NCBI RefSeq assembly: GCF_019649055.1
Contig: NW_026570245.1
Span: 744,001 to 808,000 of the forward strand
Length of the DNA stretch: 64,000 nucleotides
From: Paramacrobiotus metropolitanus
Lineage: Eukaryota; Tardigrada; Eutardigrada; Parachela; Macrobiotidae
Direction: 5' to 3'
A program made the translations under genes and the position numbers. The notes under the pieces were generated by a model that worked only from the letters and a program-made list of their open reading frames with translations, ran no database searches and was not told the DNA's origin. Every line of letters starts with the position of its first letter. Position 1 is the first letter of the stretch. This document shows positions 54,995 to 64,000 of the stretch, one piece after another.

Positions 54995-56412
54995 ATGGCC
55001 CAAAAGGAGCAAAAACATTTTCTCCTAGTCTCTGTCCCGGGCTACGGGCACACCATCCCCATGGTAGGATTGGCGAGTAAGCTGGCATCTCGTCAACACA
55101 AAGTCACCTTCGTCATCTGCAAAGCCGCCGTGGAACATATTCGCAAGAAGCAAGAGATTACACCGGAAGATGAGAAATCTATCCACGTTGTCGGACTGGA
55201 GGACGGCATCGCGGAAAATGAATCAGAGGATATCGTCTGCTACATGTCTTTTGTAGGGTTCAAAGACCACGGCATCCCGGCAATGCAGAAACTGATTAAA
55301 GGTCTCCCTGTCGCTGGACAGCCGCCCGCAGACGGTGAAGAACGCTACGGTATAAAAGTGCCGGTTAATGCGTTGGTGGCGGATATTTTTATTGCTGCCG
55401 GTGTAGTCGGGTGTGTGGATCGTAAACTGCCCTACTATTTTCTAAACTGTTCATCCATTGGACCGTTCCGCACTATTCTGTATATTACCGAGCGCACACC
55501 GGTAATCGAGAAGAACGACATGGAAAGTTTCGATTTTATCCGTCCCGAGTCGCAAGGCCCACAACCGGCCATCGGTCAAATTACAGTATGAAGGAGATGT
55601 GCTTAGGCATTAACCCGTTCTTGTCAACCGGTAACGGGATCCTTACCAATTCGTTCCGGGAAATTGAACAGCATTTTATCGACGAGATAAAACAGGATTC
55701 GCGTATGAGCAACATGGAGTATTACTGCGTTGGACCGTTTATGCCGGAAGAGAAGGACGATAAAAATCCTAGCCATGCCGAACTGGGACAAAAGGTCACG
55801 CGTTGGCTGGACCGTCAAGCAGACAATTCTGTGGTGTACGTGTCGTTTGGCTCTGTGGTCGTACCCAACGAGAGTCGTATTGTGGAGATTGCTAAGGCTC
55901 TGCAGGAGCTGAAAAAGCCATTCATCTTCTCGATCCGCCAGCATCAGCAATCCATTCTGCCCGGTGAAGTACGCGTCGGCATCGATACGCACTTTGACAA
56001 TCCGGAAGCACCAGGGCTGTTTCTGCACTGGGCGCCGCAAAAGCTGATTTTGGCCCATCGAGCGATAGCGGTTTTCGTCAGCCACTGCGGATGGAACGGC
56101 GTTATTGAGAGTATGTTCAACGGCAAGCCGATTGTCGGTTGGCCGATTTTTGGGGATCAACTGGAGAATTCGTTGTGGATTGAAGAGATAGGTTTGGGAG
56201 AGTCTTTGCTTCGCCGCGAGCACGCTGATAATGATGAAGAAAAAAAGAACATCACCTGCGATAAAATTGCCGGAGCTGTTCGGCGCGTTGGATATGAGAG
56301 TGATGCGGCACGGAAGTCAGCGCTGCAACGGAAGGATAAGATTCGAAAGGCCGTTGCACCGGGTGGAAGCTCTAACAGTGAACTGCAAGACTTCATTGAT
56401 GCCGTAGTGTAA
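54995..56412 (+). pseudogene. UDP-glycosyltransferase copy 2, single 5-base frameshift
   Basis: The N-terminal half runs from ATG 54995 to 55591 and the C-terminal half to 56412 in another frame. Copy 1 shows that only about five extra bases (ATTACAGT region, 55580-55588) separate the halves, so removal of the shift would give about 470 residues, the usual size of soluble GT1 enzymes. The P-G-Y-G-H motif is near the start; the sugar-donor box near 56026-56160 has W-A-P-Q and H-C-G-W-N-G (Ser replaced by Gly compared with copy 1), ending W-P-I-F-G-D-Q. Such enzymes move a sugar from UDP-sugar to small lipophilic acceptors. The break could be an assembly error or a short alternative splice product; otherwise inactive. 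Confidence 0.85.
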
Positions 56413-59400
56413 TAAGTTCATGTTAACTCCAACCATATAATTTCATGCAGCAATAATATTGTTGCGATGTGGCTTAGGTACATTCTCTAGTGGCTAGTTA
56501 TATCGACAAGTGCATTTACAATGTTAATTCCTCCTAATTTCTATTTTTTGATTTTTTGCGTAGCTTCGCTGTTACTTTGTTCTCGATGTTATGGAGCTGT
56601 TAGTTCGTAATTAATACAAACGTGCAAACATGACAAACAATTATCCGTGATGCGGCCATCCATTTTATTGGCATGTAGTGTCCATCGGGATCCCTAAAAA
56701 CGAAAACGCCAAAAAATGCGACTGATACTGTGCGTGCTACAATAGCGGTGTACAAAACGAAAGTGGGTAAACTGACCTTTTGATCAAACAGACAACAGTG
56801 TCCAGAAAAAAGGAAGTGGTAAAAACATCTTGAGTACCGACATGACTTTTTTCATCGCTAACAAAAGCAGCCTGAAACGCGAATAAAGATGCCTCGAAAC
56901 GTGGGTGCACAAAACATTAACAATAAGCAAAATCGGTAAATTTTATGTTCGTATATATATTTATCGGATGCGCTCCGCGTGGCTATTTTTGCGGAATTTA
57001 TTAGCAAGGGCATGCTGCAAATCAAACATAAAATATAATGTATGTACACAACAATGATTAGAAGTAGTGCGTGCAGGAGCTGGGAGCATTTTATTGTAAA
57101 AATAAGTACAGACTTAATCGTTGATGATCAAAAACAAAAACAGGTTAACAATTCACAAAAGAAACATCACATAATGGTGTTAACAAACAGCAGAATAATG
57201 TTTCCGAATGCATTCAGCACATCATGCACGTAATAATGCATCGGAAATTCGGAATGCACCGTGTGCATTGCACACTGGCAAGATAAGCGCGCTCCATATA
57301 TAAAAACAGTACTCGTATTCAATGGCCGCCATAATTTTTTTCGGCCAGCCCTATGTTTGGACGAAAACACAATCTGCTCCCCTACTAGGCGTTGTGCAAG
57401 TTGGTCTAGCCGTTGAATTTCAGTTTTTGTCCACAAAGCACTCTGGAAATGGCATAAAATTAAGCTTAATTTCAAGCGCTTAAAATCATTTTTGATTTTC
57501 TGGTTGAATGAATTATTTTTCAAACATTGTCACGACTCGCTCCATCGATGCCTTCCCTTCCGAAGGTGCTTCCTGCGGCATCGCAACGGCAAAGTCTATT
57601 GAATTCTTGTTCAGAAAATGGGAAAAAAACCGGCGACCTCGCGAAGGAGGGCGTCCTGCAGTTTAGGCACGCCGACAGTTATACCGCTGGCGGTCCGCTG
57701 CCCTTACCCAGAAGTGCAGTCCAAAGGGTATAAGGATACCGCTAGATGCCTAAGGCAACAGATTTGTTTATATTTTGTTACCCTTGGAGTGCGGCAAAAC
57801 TGAAAATTTAGAACGAATTTTGCTTGAGAGAAAGGCAACCACGGTAGTTAAACTGCAGCGCGTTTTGAGAAGATCGCCTCTAGTTCTGAAATTCCTGTGA
57901 TTCGTGACACTCAAATCTTCGACACCCAAATGCAAAAGGTGGTGGATAGATTGAATGATCCATGAAAGTTAAATATAAGCTCAATTTTCCGACCAGTGGT
58001 TTATGGGAATTTTTTAGTGATGTGCTACTACAGCTTTCTGCTACCTTACTTACTATTTACTAATCTAAAACTCAGTTGCTGATCCAAAAATCATTTTGAT
58101 GGTAGACATAAAGATATACTCCAGACATAAATATATACCCAAACGTATTGTTAGTAAAGCGTAATTGATTTTCGAATTTCGAAGCAGCCACTGTTTTGGC
58201 TTTCGTTATGCGAAACTGAAAACTGCAAATTTTGATACATCTTCGAAACACAACTATAAATTTCTGTAAGTAAGAGTTTCAGTAAGATGTTTCTGTAAGT
58301 AAGAGACTTAGAGAACTTGATAAATTTGCATATAAAATTTTATATATGGCTGAACATGGCGCTTATGTTACGGGACAGATTTAACACTTTTGATACAGGT
58401 GCTGCCGCATGGCGCGTAACGTCATACTCCAGCTGGGTGACGACAGCAAGTACATGGACTGTCATCGGGTCTTATAAGTTGCTTGTCTTCCTCTATGTAT
58501 ACTTTGGGAATGCTTGTGTGTGAGCGAGCTGTGTCCCTGCATTAACAGTTAATCATCGTTGATTGGGTAATATTAGAGCGCATAGTATATTATTCGCTGT
58601 ACCCGCCACGCCATGCACTCAGAAACCGGGGGTTTTTCGGTTCTTGATTTTCGATTTCTCGATTTTTAGTATTTTAATAAATTGCAAGTAATAATTAAAC
58701 GAAGTTGGCTTTCGCGTTGTGAAAGTACTGGTATTCCATTTGTTTAATTTTTTACGACAAAGTACTAGGTCAAATTATTGTTAAATCAACGGATTAACCA
58801 TCGTTCGGCTCAACTGAAGACCATCGTCGCAAAGCCAGCTCCAAAATTCCCAGGTTTGACATAAGTCAGATGAATTCTTAAAAAAACATAATGATTGATT
58901 ATTTGTTAAAAATAATTTTCAGCGGTGCACCGCAGCACCAGTTCGAATTTCGGGTTTCGAGCGTTCGTTGTTTTAGTGTAACACAACGCCGTAGTGAAAA
59001 GATATTTGAGTCAGCTATGGTTTATTATTTGCGTTTTGCAGTTCAGGACAATATCAAGTACTGTAACGTTCGTTTGGACGGGAATGCAAAAGCCTACTAT
59101 GTAAACTCTTCGGTCCGACAAATTTTCCGCCGTTTTTGCTTTCTGCTAATTTTTTTGGCCTAGCCGTTCTGACCACTATATAAGCAGAACGCATTTAAAC
59201 CGCGTAGTAATATTTGTATGTAAATAATAATAAACGCATACGGCATCGTAGAGCGATGGCATGCAGAGCGATGGAATTACTGTGCGCGCAGACGCACTTG
59301 TATAACGTCATAAGAAAAGATGATATATATAATTAATCCGAATATCCGAAGTGTTTTTTTTAATCCGGCATATCCGAAGTGTTTTTGTTGTAACCTAGAA

Positions 59401-60136
59401 TATTATTTGCTGGTTAAGGGTGTTGTAGCAGCTGCTGTTGTAACTTCACTAATAATTCTATCGATTGTTAATTGTTATTGATAAGGGTAAGTTGTTTCGT
59501 ATACTTGTCAAACCATCTATTTATTTTTAATATAACAATATGCAAAATGTTACTAAACGTATGTAAGTGTACGGTATAATTAATAATAATTAATAATAAT
59601 CTGAGTGGTGCGTAAGCTGCTTTATTACCAGTGTAATGTGTTGATCGCATATCCGCGTCAACAATTACTGGATTCTGCGTAATACCGTAGTGCTTATGAA
59701 GGAGACTATATAGAGGATCTTAACGTGTGTCGTTTTGATTCCGGAAAATTTTTTGTAGTAATCAAATTTATCCACTGACCAGCATTTCGATCCAGTTTTT
59801 TTTAAAAGCATCATCCGTGTCGGAAGCGAACTGTCTATTAGTGTTTAAAACTACCATCATGTCCCGTGTGTTTTCTTTCGATTGTACGCGCGTTAACTGT
59901 CGGAGGAACTGATTGCCGTTTACAGATTAATTTAATGGTAGCTTGTTTAATTTAATTTAATGGTAGAACTTCCGGCACGGGATGCATGCATGTAACGGGG
60001 CCCGAAGAGCGCAGTCGCTAGGCAAAATGAGTTTTTTTTATCAAGTGTACTCAGCCGGGGCGTTTGTGAGGCGCAGCCGTTTGGTGGAATGGATGGCATC
60101 GTTAAACTTACACCTCTCTTATGTATATCATTGCAG
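56413..60136. other. Long AT-rich interval, no supported gene
   Basis: Short frames (for example 57527-57733 and 58891-59163) lack domains and splice context. An imperfect repeat ATATCCGAAGTGTTTTT occurs twice at 59342-59388, and a TAATAATAAT run at 59577-59600. The first exon (signal peptide) of the alpha-2/delta gene could lie here but was not found. Confidence 0.35.
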
Positions 60137-63100
60137 CTGGCCAATTTGGGCATCGGTCGCGATAAGACCCAGGCCCTGTTCGATTCAGCCAACTACACAT
60201 TCGAGCAGAAGGACGGCGATTCCCTGATGAACAACGTGGAGACCAGCTTAAAGGATTATCTCCGCCGGAAAGAGGTGGCAGCCAAGGTGCGCATATATGT
60301 GCCGGCGTATTAATACTAGAGGAAATGAGAAAATGTGCCCTTTTCGATCTGACGACACATTGGCATATATATACACATACACACTCATCTGATCGCTGAG
60401 ATGAAATGGCGTTTTTCATTTCCGTAGCGGATTGCCAGCCACGCCATTAAGCTGCACGATGACTATCTGCGCTCCAAGTTCGAGAACACCACCATCCGCT
60501 ACAAACGCTTACGGGATATGCCGTTGAATTTATATCGTGACTCCGACATACCGCATACCGTATTACCCAAAAAGATCAGTCCGTAAGTAGTCGTCGGGAA
60601 ACGGTTGTTATGTGTCGATAATAACGGTCATCATGGGTACGATCGATGCCGTGTACACCGGGGCGATTACGACCGCGCCGGCAGACAAAATGTTATGTAG
60701 GAAACGGGAGAAATTGCCGGTTGTTACCACCATATCGGTTCCGATGTAAATGTTTTGTATTGGTCATGACGATATATAGACAAGGGAGAGCCGTTGCTCC
60801 CTCTCTCTTCTGTTCGATTGTCCGCGCTGAGAATCTCTCGATTAGCTTAATTAACTAATTCACTTGTTGTTTGTAGTTATTTCAAACAGGAAGTCAATCA
60901 CGATTACCGCACTGTTAAGATCCCCGACCAAGTCCCTCGAGATAGCGAGGAAATCATCGATGCCGTCTATTACAGTGTTGAGCTGGATGGGGTGTTCCGG
61001 CAGAATCGCAAATCAGATCAGTTTATACGGTAACAAAATCACACTCGCTGTGGAAATTCCAATCCTTTTTAGTAATCAAAGAAATATCTGCAGAATAAAC
61101 CGGGCAAAGCTGGAATGAAATGAGTTAGTTTGGGAAAATATACTTAGTACACTTTATTATAACTTTTTCTTAGCCAGTGCAATAGTTACGGGTTAAATGC
61201 AACTTGCAAGAGAAATGTAGTGCAGTGTAGCTGTAAAAATTTATCAAGGGAAGTTATAAGCTCGGCACTTGTGCAGTAGTGCGCATACGTGCATGTTTTA
61301 GGGTTATTGTTGCCTGTTGGTATTGATCTTGATATTTTTTTCGCGAATGGATGCGCATTCTTGTCAGTCGTACTCGGTACAGTGCTTTATTTTTATTATG
61401 CTAAGTGTCTGCAGTCTTGAGGTTTGTTTTGCAGCAGCTATGCAATGACTGCAATCTAATAAGTTTTCGGTTGCATAGATGTTGTCGGCCGAAAATTTGC
61501 AATAATTTTGTATTATTTACACCATTGATAGATATAATTATACTTACTTGTACGGTTGTACCCAATACACTGAGTTTACTGGCAGTACAACATTTTGTAT
61601 TGTTTGATTCCTGGGAATGACCCTGTTATGTGCAATCTTGCAGATGGCAGTATTTCGGTACGAACGTGGGCTTGATCCGATTATATCCCGGTCGCGAATG
61701 GGATATGAATTTTGCAGGATTTTATAACGATTATGATCCAAGAATTCGTCCATGGTAAGTTGGGCAATGGTCGCCTCCCGGTAATATGCGCCATAATAAT
61801 TTAAGAAGTACGCCAAGCAGAGCGTGAGTGTTTAGTCAATAAACTGGCGTCGACAATTCCATTTGCTTAATATACTACGCCGATATATCTGCATCGGCCT
61901 GGTTCGAGCGCCTGAAAAGGAGGCAAATTAGAAGCAGCCGGTAATATTATCAGCACTTTACACGACACCGACTGTCGGCATCCATAGTTATCCCGCTGCA
62001 AACTTCCCAACGCTACGCGTCGCGTATTTTCATCAAACTCCGCTCCGGTCTAATGGTATCGTTTTTCCTTGGTGCGCAGCAGCAGCCCATTTTTTTTCGC
62101 TGACACAAGTGATTAAGTTGAAAGCTGGAAAAAATGTCTGTTGGGAATTTGAGGTGAACAGTGCGTGTGCTGATGAGAGCACTCCCGGGTGGATTGGGGG
62201 CATTACAGCGACGTTACAGGAGAGGGGAAATGGAGGAAATGTTGACCTTTGGGGTATAGACGTGCGGATAAATTTACCCGAGGTAGAAAATGTTTGTAGG
62301 CCGCTGGCGGTTATATGTGAACGGCAATATGATCCAATAAAACCGATTACGCTCCATGTTATAATCGGCCTGCCGCTCGGGATGCCTGCTGAATATATAA
62401 TGTGACAGAGCCGGTTAAAGTCAATTTGTATCTGTTTATACACTGTCAAAGCCATTTGGATGGCGTATAAACGGACTCACAACATGCAGGCTTTTCATTC
62501 AGGAGCATTTCTTTATTACGCAAACGAGGCGTAAAGATTTGAACTGAAATATATGTTGATCTTAACTCTACGGAAATCTTGAAGTGTATAGGGTTCCCAT
62601 GCAACCAAAAGAAAGTTTTTGTTAGTTACTGATGATCATTTAATTGCCATTGGCGCTTCTTCGGTGATTTTTTGATTGTTTTAAAATTGGTGTTTGGAAT
62701 CGGCTTAAGTTAAAACTGGATGAACATATACTAAAAATGAGTGGATATCTTCTTAAAATTGTGCTTTTAGGAAAGGATGGAGTGATCTACAATACTGAAT
62801 ATTTTACTCGTTGTTTTCTCTTGAAATAAACGTTTTCGCGTGGTTGCTTAATAACAATGCCGGTTTGGTGATATCTCGCAGCTTTTGTTTACTTTGTTTA
62901 CGTACTTCTGGAAAACTGCAGTCTTTATGGATTATTGACGTTTAACCCGGACGGCATGGAATAAAATGCAAATTATGTTGTGTTGATCAAACAAGGCAAC
63001 GTTTTTGATAGACAGGAATAAAATGGGATAGGTGCCCTTTTGCATGAGCAGTTCGGTTAGTGGCATATCGTGAGAGCTTATCAACTGGAGTTGCCTAACG

Positions 63101-63925
63101 TTTTTGAGGCGACGCTTTTTTATTGCTTCACTGGTCTGCAGCGAAATTAATGACGCATTTCCTTCATTCCAAGCACACAATTTTTGATGACAGCCTACAA
63201 TTCTATTCCCGATAATGACCCATACAAATCATCATAATATATTGATTTGGGATAATTGCTTGGAATTTGAAGTGTTGGCGGATGCTGTATGCAGTCCAAA
63301 TCTATTATTCAGCTTAATTCGTGATTGCTTATACTAATATTAAATTAATGAACCACTGGAATTAAAAATAAGGATTTATTTTAATATCAACAGTTTCGGC
63401 ACTTTTATTGAGACACCCAATTATTAAGATTCGGATGATACGGTTATGGTGCCACTCTACTACGTCCAGATCTGGCTTTTTCTAAAATGAATGACGACTA
63501 TATAGTTTACACCATTAATCCAATAATTTTGTGCATTTAATTGTGTGCTTTTGCATTATTTAAGAAGTGGTTATGTAACTTAGAATTTAGGAGACATTTT
63601 CCTAATTTTGTGTAATAACCAAAATCGGCGTCCCAGTGCGTGATGATTTAGTTTAAAATTTTTGCATGCACATAGTTATGTTTTCATAAGTCGGTTTTAT
63701 AGATATTAAGTGCACTTTGGTTAAGATTTGGAGAAAAATACCTGGATGTAAATTTGACACTATTATTATTAAAGTGGAGGTTGAACTGGAATTTAGCTGA
63801 CCCGTGTATTGTGCACCAATAACTGTCCATAAACTTTGTCATGAAGATACGTTATGCTGGTTTCTCAACAGGTATACTGCTGCCACAAGCGGACCGAAAG
63901 ACGTTTTGATAGTTCTGGACTGCAG
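60137..63925 (+). CDS. CACNA2D: Voltage-gated calcium channel alpha-2/delta subunit, five internal exons (partial gene)
   Basis: Exons 60137-60286, 60428-60582, 60877-61029, 61644-61755 and 63872-63925 join by GT-AG introns (141, 294, 614 and 2116 bases) with matching phase. The first two and the start of the third form the VWA_N domain (helical, A-I-K-L-H-D-D-Y). The third includes V-N-H-D-Y and D-A-V-Y-Y-S; the fourth has Q-Y-F-G-T-N-V-G-L-I-R-L-Y-P-G and the D-P-R-I-R-P-W stretch; the fifth opens the VWA domain with S-G-P-K-D-V-L-I-V-L-D. These match the order of metazoan alpha-2/delta proteins, which promote calcium channel trafficking and current at the surface. The signal-peptide exon and all downstream exons are outside or unidentified. 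No lesion is seen. Confidence 0.85.
61756..63871 (+). other. Large intron of the alpha-2/delta gene
   Basis: Contains one plus frame at 62109-62405 (98 codons, W-E-F-E-V-N, W-I-G-G-I-T-A) and an overlapping minus frame 62033-62455. Neither has a recognised domain. The rest is AT-rich. Confidence 0.4.
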
Positions 63926-64000
63926 GTAAAAAGCACGGCTGTCAGTTTCCCCATTTCACCGGTTTTCTAATCAGGTAGAAAGTGTATTATTTCACTGACA
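63926..64000. other. Start of the next alpha-2/delta intron
   Basis: Begins with donor GTAAAA after the split AG codon of the VWA domain; the next exon is beyond the window. Confidence 0.6.

Noticed and set aside
60037-60313. Plus-strand ORFs around the first alpha-2/delta exon
   Set aside because: They read other frames or run through the intron; the exon with flanking AG and GT sites explains the homology.

Overview
This is a metazoan nuclear window. Five short GT-AG introns can be placed with consistent phase in one gene at 27.0-28.2 kb, and split exons of a calcium-channel alpha-2/delta subunit lie at the right end. It also holds two BIR/RING (IAP) loci and a very dense, nested load of decayed mobile DNA. 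The mix (small introns, IAP duplicates, soluble UDP-glycosyltransferases with a plant-like donor box, a Polinton) would suit a small-genome invertebrate; a tardigrade is a guess only. No bacterial operons, tRNA, rRNA or CRISPR were seen.

Layout. 0.4-11.8 kb is a GC-richer block on the plus strand. It is a decayed Ty3/Gypsy-type retroelement (zinc-knuckle Gag, then protease, reverse transcriptase, RNase H and integrase), followed by about 5 kb of extra proline/threonine-rich and winged-helix-like ORFs. 11.9-22.4 kb is a Polinton/Maverick (adintovirus-like) element. Its plus strand carries a TATA-binding-protein-like gene, packaging ATPase, small core protein, chromodomain integrase, penton-type minor capsid, pVI-like protein, major capsid, adenain-like protease and a small membrane protein. 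Its minus strand carries protein-primed DNA polymerase B and one unknown gene. Neighbouring frames overlap by the four bases ATGA at four places, but most long genes carry stops or frameshifts. 24.4-25.9 kb holds an unrecognised multi-exon gene. 25.95-29.6 kb is a fold-back element with arms of about 0.8 and 1.0 kb enclosing an intron-containing gene of unknown family. 29.8-34.8 kb has two IAP copies separated by a dead Tc1/mariner transposase. 35-51.6 kb is mostly repeats: a 124-bp tandem array, fold-back elements, a 5.1-kb long-inverted-repeat element with nested insertions, MITEs, and a 55-bp palindromic insertion with a 9-bp target duplication. 49.7-56.4 kb is a tandem segmental duplication carrying two broken UDP-glycosyltransferase genes with a third fragment between them. 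60.1-63.9 kb holds five exons of the alpha-2/delta gene.

How it fits together. The Polinton has a nearly complete virion and replication gene set. The striking feature is its first gene: a two-repeat TBP-like protein whose own TATA box lies at the exact centre of a 15-bp inverted repeat. A TATA box also precedes the minus-strand gene at the other end. This suggests the element once supplied its own promoter-recognition factor, possibly autoregulated. That is inference and needs structural and comparative tests.
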